Positions 25,582 through 34,761 of a stretch of 64,000 nucleotides of DNA are shown here, one piece after another. The notes beneath the pieces are model-generated. The model did not search any database, was not told the origin of the DNA, and saw only the letters and a program-made list of their open reading frames with translations. The position numbers were made by a program, and so were the translations under genes. Location: assembly GCA_037440405.1 (NCBI GenBank), contig JBBIUE010000001.1, positions 62,001 through 126,000 on the forward strand, given 5' to 3'. The DNA comes from JANMGV01 sp037440405 (GTDB lineage: Bacteria > Planctomycetota > Planctomycetia > Pirellulales > Pirellulaceae). The number at the start of each line of letters is the position of its first letter. Position 1 is the first letter of the stretch.

Positions 25582-26723
25582 TTTTCTCCGAGAGTGACTG
25601 GAACGTTCACGATCTTGCCACCGCGAAGGACGGAAATGGTGACTACCTCTCCGGGCCGTTTATTTTCGATGATGCTCAACAGGTCATCGGCAGTGAGGAT
25701 GCGTTGACCGTTACAGCCGACAATGAGGTCTGCTTGGCTGGGATCAATTGAAGGCTGTTGGATAATGGCGTTGTTCCGCCGAAACCGTCGCATGATGACA
25801 CTGTATCCTTTCAGCCCCGCCGATTCTGCTGGGCCACCAGGAGTCAGTTCAACAATGCGCAATCCATTTTCCTTTTCCTCAACACGCAGAATGCCAATGG
25901 TGGGGCGGGAGACGTACCCATACTGAATCAACTGAGGAACGACCCGTCGGATGGTTGCGGCTGGAATCGCAAAGCCGATCCCGGCACTGTCACCGGTACT
26001 GGTTGCAATCGCAGTGTTCATTCCAATGAGTTCGCCACGAGTATTCAATAGTGGACCGCCGGAATTGCCTTGATTGAGCGCAGCGTCGATTTGAATGATT
26101 GCCTTCATTGTGCGGCGGTTCCGAGATGGGAGCTGGCGGTTTAGACTGGAAATAATTCCGTCGGTCATCGTTCGCTCCAATCCAAATGGATTTCCGATCG
26201 CGAATATTCGTTGTCCAACCCGCAGGTTAGAGGAATCGCTGATCGTGATTGGATGGAGTCGATCCTCCGATGCATCGATTCGAAGGACTGCGATATCATT
26301 ATCTGGGTCACTCCCAAGCAATGCAGCCGGATAGGACTCGCCGGAATCCAACGTGACGTTGATCGATTCGGCTCCTTCGACGACGTGGAAATTCGTCAGA
26401 ATGTGACCTTTCTTATCGATGACCGATCCGCTCCCGCTCCCTTCTACCTCCGAGGCAAAGAACAATCGTTCAACGCGTATCGAGCGAGTCGAAATGTTCA
26501 CAACGCCACGATTGCAACGTTCGTAAACGCTAATGTTGACGATCTCCTCGGGACTGTAGGCATCGCCATCGGGAATCTGAACGGGCTGGGCGACAGCAAC
26601 CTTAGGTGCCGTTGCTGCGGTCTGAGCTTCTGCATGTGTGCGCCAGCCCAGCTCGCGGGCCGACCAGCCCAACAGCAGGCCGAAGGTCAAACAAAAGAAC
26701 GCAAAAGCGAATCGCTGCCACAT
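25578..26723 (-). CDS. HtrA/DegP-like serine protease with PDZ domain
   Basis: This 381-residue protein has an N-terminal membrane anchor or signal (residues 1-20) and a trypsin-like protease domain (about 70-270). The catalytic triad is intact: H113 in T-N-F-H-V-V, D143 in D-N-D-I-A-V-L, and S221 in G-N-S-G-G-P-L. A single PDZ domain (about 280-378) follows, with G-L-K-G-Y-S-V near its binding groove. One PDZ domain fits the DegS/HtrA type rather than DegP, which has two. It likely degrades or senses misfolded envelope proteins. AGGG lies about 9 bases before the ATG. Downstream is convergent overlap with the acyltransferase gene. Confidence 0.9.
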   Translation of the reverse strand: MWQRFAFAFFCLTFGLLLGWSARELGWRTHAEAQTAATAPKVAVAQPVQIPDGDAYSPEEIVNISVYERCNRGVVNISTRSIRVERLFFASEVEGSGSGSVIDKKGHILTNFHVVEGAESINVTLDSGESYPAALLGSDPDNDIAVLRIDASEDRLHPITISDSSNLRVGQRIFAIGNPFGLERTMTDGIISSLNRQLPSRNRRTMKAIIQIDAALNQGNSGGPLLNTRGELIGMNTAIATSTGDSAGIGFAIPAATIRRVVPQLIQYGYVSRPTIGILRVEEKENGLRIVELTPGGPAESAGLKGYSVIMRRFRRNNAIIQQPSIDPSQADLIVGCNGQRILTADDLLSIIENKRPGEVVTISVLRGGKIVNVPVTLGEN

Positions 26724-26783
26724 CGTTATTGGCCCTAAAACGTTGGATGCTGCGGATATCCGTCCGGAACCTATACCTTTTCT

Positions 26784-27254
26784 CTAGGAACCCGATCGCT
26801 CGTACTCCATCAAGAACCCTCGGAACTCGCGCCGATGATTTTCCTCGTCGCCTAGGATTGTGATGCACAAATCCTGAGTCACGTAATCGACGCCGTCACA
26901 TAGCTTAATGATCTTCGTATATTGACGGCAAGCTGCATCTTCAGCGTCGATAACACCTTTGATAACCGAGACGACGTCGGTCGAATCGGTAGGCGGTTGG
27001 AGAGACTTCTGCGCAGCTTTGAAGTGCAGACTTCCGGGAATCTTACCGCCAATGGTCTTGATCCGTTCGCCGAGTTGTTGTGCGTGTCCCACTTCGGCCA
27101 TGATGTCAGCACCGAGGCTCTTTTTGATTTCTTCGGCTCGTATCCCATCGAGATTGGTGCTGTTGGCGATATAGTTCATCACCGTTTCCAACTCCATAAA
27201 ATAGGCAACAATCAGTTCGTCGATGATCTTTTGCTGTTCGGGTTCCAATGACAT
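26784..27254 (-). CDS. Ferritin-like di-iron protein
   Basis: This 156-residue protein is a predicted four-helix bundle. The iron-ligand pattern of ferritin-like proteins is visible: E21 in the first helix, E54-x-x-H57 in the second, E105 in the third, and E137-x-x-H140 in the fourth. This two-E-x-x-H arrangement fits bacterioferritin or rubrerythrin-like carboxylate-bridged di-iron sites. The bacterioferritin heme Met is not obvious. Iron storage or peroxide detoxification is likely but not settled. GGGAG lies 9 bases before the ATG. It is 60 bases upstream of the HtrA-like gene, on the same strand, so a stress-related transcript is possible. Confidence 0.8.
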   Translation of the reverse strand: MSLEPEQQKIIDELIVAYFMELETVMNYIANSTNLDGIRAEEIKKSLGADIMAEVGHAQQLGERIKTIGGKIPGSLHFKAAQKSLQPPTDSTDVVSVIKGVIDAEDAACRQYTKIIKLCDGVDYVTQDLCITILGDEENHRREFRGFLMEYERSGS

Positions 27255-27376
27255 ATCGAGCTACTCCCTGGTTTTCGAAATTCAAACTGCACGAAGCATT
27301 ATAGAGCTAGTCCAATTTGCTTCAAACGCGGATAATCGAAGGAATTCGAACATTCTATTCTTGCGATGGACGATGG

Positions 27377-29698
27377 ATGATGAGCACGGCAGCCATATTG
27401 AATGACCTCAACGAAGCTCAAAGAATTGTTGTTCAACACGTTGACGGTCCCATCCTAACGCTGGCTGGGCCTGGCAGCGGCAAGACCCGCGTCGTAACTC
27501 ATCGCATTGCGAATCTCTTGAATCAAGGTGTGTCGCCGTACCAAATACTTGCTCTGACATTCACAAACAAGGCCGCCAATGAAATGCGGCACCGCTTGCA
27601 AAAACTGGTTGGGGATCAGCCGGTTTGGATGGGAACCTTTCACGGTTACTGCGCCCGCTTCCTCCGTCGCTATGGGCGGATGATCGGCTTGACGGAGAAG
27701 TTCTCGATCTTCGATGTTGCCGACGCCAAAGCTACGCTCAAACGAGCAATCGAACTGTCGGGAGTTCAACTGACCCACCTTTCGATCGATCATCTAGCAC
27801 GCGAAATCAGTCGCTGGAAGAATCGGCTGGTTCAAATGGACGAGCTTCATCAGGAAACTCGGAACGCGCTGTTCCATACCGTGGCCAAAGTCTTTCCATG
27901 TTATCAAAAATGCCTCTTGTCGAGCAACGCCGCCGATTTCGACGACCTGCTGTATCACACGGCGATGCTTCTTCGAGCCAACGAAGAGCTGCGGGCGGAG
28001 ATGGACGCAAAGCACAGGTTCATCTTGGTGGATGAATATCAGGATACCAACCTAGCCCAATACGTGATCGTCCGATCGCTTTCGCACGATCATCCGAACT
28101 TGAACGTCACTGGTGATCCCGATCAATCGATCTACGGTTGGCGAGGGGCAACGATCGAGAATATCCTGAAGTTCGAGCGCGATTATCCCAATGCCAAAGT
28201 CGTCCGACTGGAAACCAATTACCGTAGTACGCCAGAGATTTTGACCTTGGCGGATACGCTCATTCAGAACAACCGCCGCCGCAAAGCTAAATCGTTGATC
28301 CCCGCGCGGAGTTCGGGAGATCGTGCCTCGCTCAGAATCTTTCCAAGCGATCGGGACGAGGCCGATTTCATCGGCAGATACATCCTTCGAGAAATCGTGG
28401 ATCATGGCAAGTCCCCTCGCGACTTTGCCATTCTTTATCGGACCAATGCCCAAAGCCGCTTGATTGAGCAATCTCTCATGGCGAACCGCATCCAATTTCA
28501 ATTGATTGGCGGCTTCCGCTTCTATGAGCGGCAAGAAGTCAAGGATCTACTTGCCTATTTGCGATTGATTCACAATCCCTCCGATACCATGGCGTTTGCT
28601 CGGGTGATCCAAACGCCTTCTCGAGGCATCGGTGAAAAGACGTTAAATGAAGCACTGCAATTCTCCGAATCGCGACGACTTGGTCCGGTCGAAGGTCTGC
28701 AAACCATGCTGGATGAAGGACGACTCAAAGGGCGAGCGGCCAAAGGAGCACGTGAGTTCCTGACGTTCTTCGTTTTGTGCCTCCAGCGGACAGACGGATC
28801 GCTGGCTGATTTATTGCGATTCATCATCCGACAGACCGACTATCTTCAGTATCTGGCCATGAAGAAATCTGAGCGCGATGACGAGTCCTTGGTCGAGAAC
28901 GTGAATGAACTCTTGGCTGATGCAGAAAATGCGGATCAATCTTTACCCGAAGAGGATCGACTTGAACAATTCTTGGAAAAGGTCACGCTGATGAGCGATA
29001 CGGACCAGTGGGAGCCTGGATGCGATCGCGTCACGTTGATGACGCTCCATTCCTCAAAAGGCCTCGAATTCCGGCAGGTGTTTATCATCGCCGTGGAAGA
29101 AGATGTCCTTCCGCACATTCGAAGCCGCGATGACGCCAACCAACTGGAGGAAGAACGACGATTATTCTTCGTCGGTATTACCCGCGCCATGGACAAACTG
29201 CACCTAAGTTTTGCGAAGTATCGCGGCTTCATGCAACGCATGTGCGTCCCAAGCTCGTTCTTGATGGAGTTGCCCAGGTCGGAACTGGAATGGCGCGATC
29301 GAACCGACATCGGTTCCGATGGCGAGGAATCACTTATCGAGGATGACTCGCTCGTACAGCGCAAGAAAACGAAGAAGGAGCTTCGCTACGACTTGGAGGA
29401 AGTCGGGCTTGAAGAAAGCCAACCGTCTGATGGAGAAATTGCTGAGAAGCTCCGAAGTAGCGTTCGTGAAGCACGAAAGAAGCAGCGTGTTCAGATCGGC
29501 ACGGCTGCCGGTCTCGCTGAAAATCACAGCTCCACGAATCTCGGTGTGGGATCGATGGTTCGGCATCCGATATACGGCATTGGACGTGTCCTGAAAGTCG
29601 ATGGCCGTGGATTAAAGCAAATCGCTCGGATCGAATTTGATGACGAGCAAATCCGATCCTTTCATGTCGCCAAGGCGCCACTGGAACGAGTCGAGTAG
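27377..29698 (+). CDS. PcrA/UvrD-type superfamily 1 DNA helicase
   Basis: This roughly 773-residue 3'-5' helicase acts in repair and replication restart. Motifs are complete: L-N-x-x-Q near the start, Walker A G-P-G-S-G-K-T, the Ia block A-L-T-F-T-N-K-A-A-N-E-M, D-E-Y-Q-D-T-N, G-D-P-D-Q-S-I-Y-G-W-R-G-A, L-E-x-N-Y-R-S, V-T-L-M-T-L-H-S-S-K-G-L-E-F, and V-G-I-T-R-A. The C-terminal 60 residues (G-S-M-V-R-H-P-I-Y-G-I-G-R-V-L) are the Tudor-like domain that in PcrA binds RNA polymerase. The start is one of two adjacent ATGs (27377 or 27380); no strong ribosome site distinguishes them. Confidence 0.92.
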   Translation: MMSTAAILNDLNEAQRIVVQHVDGPILTLAGPGSGKTRVVTHRIANLLNQGVSPYQILALTFTNKAANEMRHRLQKLVGDQPVWMGTFHGYCARFLRRYGRMIGLTEKFSIFDVADAKATLKRAIELSGVQLTHLSIDHLAREISRWKNRLVQMDELHQETRNALFHTVAKVFPCYQKCLLSSNAADFDDLLYHTAMLLRANEELRAEMDAKHRFILVDEYQDTNLAQYVIVRSLSHDHPNLNVTGDPDQSIYGWRGATIENILKFERDYPNAKVVRLETNYRSTPEILTLADTLIQNNRRRKAKSLIPARSSGDRASLRIFPSDRDEADFIGRYILREIVDHGKSPRDFAILYRTNAQSRLIEQSLMANRIQFQLIGGFRFYERQEVKDLLAYLRLIHNPSDTMAFARVIQTPSRGIGEKTLNEALQFSESRRLGPVEGLQTMLDEGRLKGRAAKGAREFLTFFVLCLQRTDGSLADLLRFIIRQTDYLQYLAMKKSERDDESLVENVNELLADAENADQSLPEEDRLEQFLEKVTLMSDTDQWEPGCDRVTLMTLHSSKGLEFRQVFIIAVEEDVLPHIRSRDDANQLEEERRLFFVGITRAMDKLHLSFAKYRGFMQRMCVPSSFLMELPRSELEWRDRTDIGSDGEESLIEDDSLVQRKKTKKELRYDLEEVGLEESQPSDGEIAEKLRSSVREARKKQRVQIGTAAGLAENHSSTNLGVGSMVRHPIYGIGRVLKVDGRGLKQIARIEFDDEQIRSFHVAKAPLERVE

Positions 29699-29777
29699 AT
29701 ACCAAGGGCGACCCAACATTTCTTGGCTGTTGTGCCTCCGCTATGTACCTATGCCATATAAACTTCCATAAACCGCG

Positions 29778-31232
29778 ATGGCTCCGATCCGCTTTCCTAA
29801 AATTGCCCAGCTCAAATCCGTCTATCAGTTTCGGGAACGATTGCGCGAATTGCAATTGGACTTGCCCGTCGAAGATGCCTTGGATGAACCATCGAGTCAC
29901 TCGCCACTCGGGCAACGGATGGTCTTCGGAAATAAGATTATTGGGAATCGATGGTGTGTTCATCCCATGGAAGGTTGGGATAGCAATCGAGATGGATCGC
30001 CGTCGGAAAAAACGTTTCGACGTTGGCGTCGATTCGGGGAAAGCGGTGCCAAGCTGATCTGGGGCGGCGAAGCCGTCGCCGTTCGGCAGGATGGACGCGC
30101 GAATCCAAATCAGCTGTTGGCCACTCCCTCACATTTGGAGGGCTTGGCGGCTCTGAAGAAAGCTCTGGTTGATGAGCACCGCAAACATTTTTCTTCGACC
30201 GATGACTTAGTGATCGGATTGCAACTCACTCACAGCGGACGATATGCCCGGCCAAACGATTCCAAACTCGAACCCCAAGTTGCCTACCATCATCCGTTGC
30301 TCGATAAGAAAGTTGGAATCGATCCAAGCGATGACAGTTGCATCTGGACCGATGACGCATTAGATCGACTCGTTGACGATTTCGTATCAGCAGCGAAGAT
30401 TGCTGCGATGGCAGGTTTCGACTTCGTCGACGTCAAGGCTTGTCATGGCTATCTGTTGCATGAGATGTTGAGCGGCTTCACTCGCTCGGGAAAGTACGGT
30501 GGCAGTTTTGAAAATCGGATGCGTTTGATCGAATCGATCATCGAAGCGATTCAAGCGGAGTGCCCAAGAATGGCGATCGGAGTCCGATTGAGCGTCTATG
30601 ATTGCCCACCATTCATCCAAGGGGACGAATGCGGATCTCCCGAAGACTTTCAAACCTATCTACCCTATCAATTCGGATTCGGCATGAACCCGGTCAATCC
30701 TTTGCAGATCGATTTGACCGAGCCGATCCAGCTTCTCGAGCGGCTCAGGAATCTCAATGTCGTTGCCGTTAATCTGACGTGTGGAAGTCCTTATTACACA
30801 CCTCACATACAACGTCCAGCGGCTTTCCCGCCGAGCGACGGCTATTTTCCTCCGGAGGACCCACTGATCGGCGTCCATCGTCAGATCGCAACCGCTGCGA
30901 AATGCAAAACCGCCGTGCCAGATCTCATCATGGTGGGATCTGGTTACAGCTATTTGCAGGAGTATTTGCCGAATGTAGCTCAGGCTGTCATCCGAGCCGG
31001 CTGGATCGACGCTGTCGGAATCGGAAGAATGGTGCTTTCCTATCCAACCCTTCCAGTCGATACGCTGAGGGGAGCGAAGCTGGTTCGGGTCAAGATCTGC
31101 AGAACTTTCAGCGATTGCACGACGGCACCGCGCAACGGCATCGTCAGCGGTTGCTATCCGCTTGACCCGTTTTATAAAGAGTCTTCTGACGCGAAGCGAG
31201 TCCGCGAACGCCGTCCTTCACAGCAAGAATAA
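29778..31232 (+). CDS. NADH:flavin oxidoreductase, old yellow enzyme family
   Basis: This 484-residue FMN enzyme has a TIM barrel like other OYE-family members. Typical segments are Q-L-T-H-S-G-R-Y-A-R-P near 155, the V-D-V-K-A-C-H-G-Y-L-L-H-E-M-L-S block near 220 with F-x-N-R, and G-V-R-L-S near 270. The usual P-x-x-x-N-R-T-D-x-Y-G-G appears here as S-G-K-Y-G-G-S-F-E-N-R-M. The substrate (enone, aldehyde or dienoyl-CoA) cannot be inferred. The barrel is about 100 residues longer than short OYE proteins because of insertions between 290 and 330. It follows the helicase by 79 bases in the same direction. Confidence 0.82.
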   Translation: MAPIRFPKIAQLKSVYQFRERLRELQLDLPVEDALDEPSSHSPLGQRMVFGNKIIGNRWCVHPMEGWDSNRDGSPSEKTFRRWRRFGESGAKLIWGGEAVAVRQDGRANPNQLLATPSHLEGLAALKKALVDEHRKHFSSTDDLVIGLQLTHSGRYARPNDSKLEPQVAYHHPLLDKKVGIDPSDDSCIWTDDALDRLVDDFVSAAKIAAMAGFDFVDVKACHGYLLHEMLSGFTRSGKYGGSFENRMRLIESIIEAIQAECPRMAIGVRLSVYDCPPFIQGDECGSPEDFQTYLPYQFGFGMNPVNPLQIDLTEPIQLLERLRNLNVVAVNLTCGSPYYTPHIQRPAAFPPSDGYFPPEDPLIGVHRQIATAAKCKTAVPDLIMVGSGYSYLQEYLPNVAQAVIRAGWIDAVGIGRMVLSYPTLPVDTLRGAKLVRVKICRTFSDCTTAPRNGIVSGCYPLDPFYKESSDAKRVRERRPSQQE

Positions 31233-31385
31233 CCGACAAACGTCACACTACATTTGCTCCTTGAATTCGCCCTTTTTTGGAAGGGAGGGACCGGGCTTGG
31301 GACGGAGATTGGCACGCTGCTTGCAATCAATGAATATCGTCGGCTGCGATTGACTGTCAGACTGGCAGCAGATCGGAAACCAACG

Positions 31386-31441
31386 TGCCAATTAGATGGG
31401 TACCAATAATTGGCATCGCTTTTGAAACTAAAACTAGTTTT
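31386..31441. promoter_or_regulatory. Inverted repeat and palindrome upstream of the Hsp20 gene
   Basis: TGCCAATTA (31386-31394) and TAATTGGCA (31407-31415) are perfect 9-base arms with a 12-base spacer. Fifteen bases further lies the perfect palindrome AAAACTAGTTTT (31430-31441). Both are about 80-130 bases before the hsp20 start and could be operators. The first differs from CIRCE (TTAGCACTC-N9-GAGTGCTAA), so HrcA control is not supported. Confidence 0.45.
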
Positions 31442-31517
31442 CAGTGTGAAACCAACCAACGTACTCGATTCGGAAAGTGAGACAATCGTGATTCAAGATC
31501 AAAAAAGGAGATGTGCT

Positions 31518-31985
31518 ATGCCGACTGGTAGAGCTCGAAACGTTAGTTTACCGATTCAGGACTGGGCAAACGAAATGGAGCAGGCGCTCGAGCGATTCTT
31601 CGGAAATCCATTGAGCGTGCTTCAGCCGAGTCGCGAAGGAGGCAACTTCACTGCTTGTCTCGATGTCGCTGAGACCGAGAAAGAGTATCACGTCCACGTG
31701 GATCTCCCCGGCGTGAAACCTGAAGAAGTGAAATTGGAAATCGTCGATGATCGACTGACGATATCTGGCAAGCGTGAAGCTGAAACGAAGACCGAGGGAA
31801 AGAATTTCCACCGCATTGAGCGTTCGACCGGAGAGTTTTTCCGAACGGTGATGCTTCCACAGTCAATCGATCAAGAGAACATTTCGGCTGAATTTTCAAA
31901 CGGGGTTCTCAATATTCGGCTTCCCAAGTCGATAAAGAACCAGCCAAAGAAGATCGAGATTCGCTCGGCGAACGGACAATCTTGA
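31518..31985 (+). CDS. Hsp20/alpha-crystallin small heat shock protein
   Basis: This 155-residue chaperone should hold unfolding proteins in a refoldable state as large oligomers. An N-terminal arm (1-45) is followed by the alpha-crystallin domain (about 47-140), with V-H-V-D-L-P-G-V-K-P-E-E-V-K-L-E, L-T-I-S-G-K-R and the A-E-F-x-N-G-V-L-N-I-R-L-P-K ending. The start is ATG 31518, 7 bases after AAAAGGAG; the frame extends 36 codons upstream without conservation. Regulatory repeats lie upstream (31386-31441) and a hairpin follows (32047-32076). Confidence 0.93.
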   Translation: MPTGRARNVSLPIQDWANEMEQALERFFGNPLSVLQPSREGGNFTACLDVAETEKEYHVHVDLPGVKPEEVKLEIVDDRLTISGKREAETKTEGKNFHRIERSTGEFFRTVMLPQSIDQENISAEFSNGVLNIRLPKSIKNQPKKIEIRSANGQS

Positions 31986-32046
31986 TCGACTTTTTGTCGA
32001 TTGGCTCTCCGATCGGCATCCTCAAGCTGAGCTATAAACTGGTTAA

Positions 32047-32076
32047 GGGCCGGACTTTCGAAAGGAGGTCTGGCCC
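32047..32076 (+). terminator. Hairpin after the Hsp20 gene
   Basis: GGGCCGGAC (32047-32055) and GTCTGGCCC (32068-32076) form a 9-bp stem with one G-T pair around a 12-base loop. It lies about 60 bases past the stop. No T run follows, so the terminator assignment is tentative. Confidence 0.4.
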
Positions 32077-32153
32077 GATTGCATGTAACGTGACTGGGAT
32101 TGAGCCGCAGCTCCTTGCTGACTGGCGTAACGAAATCGGATTCAGGGAATAAC

Positions 32154-32762
32154 ATGTCGCACCTCGAAAGTGAGTCGGAGATCATCGACCTTCGCATTAA
32201 GGAAAAACTCCGAGACCCTCGCGATCCACTTCCGGTGGGAGCAATCATTTCTCGACGACTGGCGCCTCCACTTTGTCTCTACCAACACTTCGGTGTCTAC
32301 CTGGGTTCAGGCAAGGTCGTCCACTTTAACGGAACGAAGCTCGGAGATCGCGGAGCGGTTCTGAAGCTCGATACGCTGGAATCGTTCGCATCCGGCCAGT
32401 TGGTTCGGATCGAACGACTGCCCAATTCGCCAGAGCATGCGCAACGCATTTGTCAACGCGCATTGGAATCGGCACAAAATCCGAATAACGCTTGGAATGG
32501 AAAGTATTCGTTTCTAACTCGAAATTGTGAATCGTTCGTTGATTACTGCTACGGAAAGGATACGGAAGGAAAACGCGGGAGCTTACCTGGGCCAGTGAAA
32601 AGAACGGCGGATGCCATGGCGGTTGGGGCCGTGGCGCTCTCCTTTGCACTTCGAAGAAGCAGCCTGCCGGTTGCCCTTGGTACCTTTGCGGCGACTGTTG
32701 CTTTTCAATGGTACCGTTCGAGTTGGTCCAGTTCGGCGAAGCTTGGAGAACCATGTGAGTGA
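32154..32762 (+). CDS. LRAT/HRASLS-like hydrolase with C-terminal membrane segment
   Basis: This 202-residue protein belongs to the LRAT branch of the NlpC/P60 fold. The likely catalytic residues are His45 (Y-Q-H-F-G-V-Y-L-G), His57 (V-V-H-F-N-G) and Cys125 (T-R-N-C-E-S-F). This matches the H-H-C triad and N-C-E-x-F signature of mammalian HRASLS phospholipases/acyltransferases. A hydrophobic stretch at about 155-187 could anchor the protein in the membrane, the same order as in those enzymes. Activity on phospholipid acyl chains is an inference. The ATG follows AGGGAA by 4-5 bases. Its last 8 bases overlap the guanine deaminase gene. Confidence 0.75.
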   Translation: MSHLESESEIIDLRIKEKLRDPRDPLPVGAIISRRLAPPLCLYQHFGVYLGSGKVVHFNGTKLGDRGAVLKLDTLESFASGQLVRIERLPNSPEHAQRICQRALESAQNPNNAWNGKYSFLTRNCESFVDYCYGKDTEGKRGSLPGPVKRTADAMAVGAVALSFALRRSSLPVALGTFAATVAFQWYRSSWSSSAKLGEPCE

Positions 32763-33246
32763 ATTGACGTCAACCGCCGAAGATCAGCGATTCTTGAGGG
32801 AGGCGATTCGACTTGCTCTGGAAAACATGCAGCGAGGAGCAGGCGGACCTTTCGGGGCCGTGATTGTGCAGGGCGGCGAGATCGTCGGACGGGGTTGGAA
32901 CCAGGTCACTTCAGCCAATGATCCGACTGCGCATGCCGAGATTGTGGCGATCCGGGACGCCTGCAAACGACTCGAAAAATTCTCTCTCGCTGGTTGCTCC
33001 ATCTATACGAGTTGCGAACCGTGCCCGCTGTGCCTTGCAGCGATCTTTTGGTCGCGGCTGGATCGCATATTCCACGCTGCGACTTGTGATGATGCGGCAG
33101 ACGCTGGTTTCGATGATCGAGTCTTCTACCAGGAGTTGTCCAAGCCAATAGCGCTGCGCAGCATTCCGATGCATCAAGACCTTCGCGATGAAGCTCTCCT
33201 TCCCTTCGATCTTTGGAAGCAAAATGCTGATCGGATACCCTATTGA
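32755..33246 (+). CDS. guaD: Guanine deaminase, cytidine-deaminase fold
   Basis: This 163-residue protein should convert guanine to xanthine and ammonia. The zinc site is intact: H60-A-E62 and P-C90-x-x-C93. Neighbouring residues A-H-A-E-I-V-A-I-R-x-A-C, S-C-E-P-C-P-L-C-L-A-A-I and especially A-D-A-G-F-D-D with a C-terminal P-F-D-L-W match the GuaD branch rather than TadA or cytosine deaminase. The start is GTG 32755, with GGAGAA 5-7 bases upstream. It overlaps the preceding LRAT-like gene by 8 bases, so both are probably made from one transcript. The opposite-strand AST operon ends just downstream. Confidence 0.85.
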   Translation: MSELTSTAEDQRFLREAIRLALENMQRGAGGPFGAVIVQGGEIVGRGWNQVTSANDPTAHAEIVAIRDACKRLEKFSLAGCSIYTSCEPCPLCLAAIFWSRLDRIFHAATCDDAADAGFDDRVFYQELSKPIALRSIPMHQDLRDEALLPFDLWKQNADRIPY

Positions 33247-33255
33247 GTATCCCTG

Positions 33256-34761
33256 CTAGTCAGCCGCTATCTCACTGAAAACTTGATCGAGTCCAGGAAG
33301 CCGTTGCTGCGGCATCGCCAATGCTTGGCTCTCCATCGATGCCAGTGGAGACGAACAGTAGTCTGCGGCAAAAAAGCCGCTAGGACGGTGATTGCCACTC
33401 GCTCCGATTCCACCGAAAGGCAGTCGACCACTGGCACCGGTCGTGTGTCGGTTCCAATTGACGATGCCCGCACGGATGCGATTGATGAACGTTTCCCACA
33501 CGCTTTGGTGACGGGTGATGATGCCTGAGGAGAGCCCATATCGCGTTTGATTAGCGAGCTTGATGGCCTGGTCCAAGTTATCTGCCCTTTGAATAATCAG
33601 CAGCGGGCCAAACAACTCGTTGTCGTCGGGAATCTGATCACCAGCTTCCATCAATCCCGCCGTTACGATCGCTGACGATTCGTTCGGCGTTTGACACGGA
33701 ACAAGAGCTTGAAATCCTCGGTCCAGCATTGCACGCTGTCCCTGGAAGATGTTCATTGCTGCCGACGACGAGATCACCGTTCCCATGAACGGCTGGGGTT
33801 CCCCCAGCGGATCGCCCACGGTCATCCGTTTCACGGCTTGAACGAGGCGATTCACTAGCGAATCCGATTGTCCGGAATCGATTACCACCAGTCGTCGAGC
33901 ACAGGTGCATCGTTGTCCAGAGGTAATGTAAGACGAAAGTAGAATCTGATAAACTGCGGCGTCGATATCCTCGCAACTTTCGAAGACGAGCGCGTTGTTT
34001 CCTCCCATTTCAAGTGCCAGCATCTTCTCGGGTTGACCGGCCAACATGCGATGAAGAAGCGCGCCAACGCGATAACTACCGGTGAAGAGGACGCCATCGC
34101 AATCATCACTTGCAACGGCGCGCTGTGCAACCTCACCCGTGCCATGCACTAAATTGAGCACGCCTTTTGGCAAGCCAGCTTCTTCCCAGGCCCGGGTCAG
34201 GAACTCGCCGACTGCCGGTGTCTGTTCGCTCGGCTTGAAGACAATGGTGTTGCCGGCCAAGAGAGCGGGCACGATGTGAGCTCCCGGGAGATGCGCAGGC
34301 AAGTTAAAGGGCCCCAACACACTCATGACGCCGAGCGGTCGATAACGAGTCGTCGTGGTCTGTCCACCAACGCTCTCCGTCAAGGTCCATCGACGCTCAT
34401 GAAGAGCATCGATGGAATTCTGAACTTTTCCAACACAGGCCTGAACCTCGGTATGGGACTCCCAGAGCGGCTTTCCCGTTTCGCGCGAGATCAGCTCCGC
34501 CAAATTGTCCGAGTAGGTTTTCAAGACTTCAGCAAATCGTCGTGCGATTCCCTCGCGACGATCGAGGTCCAACATGCTCCAGGATGGAAACGCCCGCTTT
34601 GCACTTTGCACGGCCTCATCCACTTGCTCAACAGTTGCAAAAAAGCCGCTCCAAATCACCTCATTGCGAAAGGGATCGAAACTTCGAAGTGGTACTCCAT
34701 CTCCATCGATCCAAACTCCATCGACGACAAGTTGACCTGTTAACGAACTCATGTTGATCAT
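33256..34761 (-). CDS. astD: Succinylglutamate-semialdehyde dehydrogenase
   Basis: This 501-residue NAD-dependent aldehyde dehydrogenase should oxidise N-succinylglutamate semialdehyde to N-succinylglutamate, the fourth AST step. Typical AstD segments are G-P-F-N-L-P-A-H-L-P-x-A-H-I-V-P-A-L-L-A-G-N, the Glu in L-A-L-E-M-G-G-N-N and the catalytic Cys in S-G-Q-R-C-T-C-A-R-R. The E-L-F-G-P-L motif and a final N-R-H-T-T-G-A-S-G-R-L-P-F-G-G block are also present. The ATG overlaps the astA stop (ATGA), so translation is coupled. A second in-frame ATG at 34752 is possible. It is the last gene of the AST operon. Confidence 0.93.
   Translation of the reverse strand: MINMSSLTGQLVVDGVWIDGDGVPLRSFDPFRNEVIWSGFFATVEQVDEAVQSAKRAFPSWSMLDLDRREGIARRFAEVLKTYSDNLAELISRETGKPLWESHTEVQACVGKVQNSIDALHERRWTLTESVGGQTTTTRYRPLGVMSVLGPFNLPAHLPGAHIVPALLAGNTIVFKPSEQTPAVGEFLTRAWEEAGLPKGVLNLVHGTGEVAQRAVASDDCDGVLFTGSYRVGALLHRMLAGQPEKMLALEMGGNNALVFESCEDIDAAVYQILLSSYITSGQRCTCARRLVVIDSGQSDSLVNRLVQAVKRMTVGDPLGEPQPFMGTVISSSAAMNIFQGQRAMLDRGFQALVPCQTPNESSAIVTAGLMEAGDQIPDDNELFGPLLIIQRADNLDQAIKLANQTRYGLSSGIITRHQSVWETFINRIRAGIVNWNRHTTGASGRLPFGGIGASGNHRPSGFFAADYCSSPLASMESQALAMPQQRLPGLDQVFSEIAAD

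Noticed and set aside
31386..31415. CIRCE element before hsp20
   Set aside because: Arm sequence and spacer do not match TTAGCACTC-N9-GAGTGCTAA.
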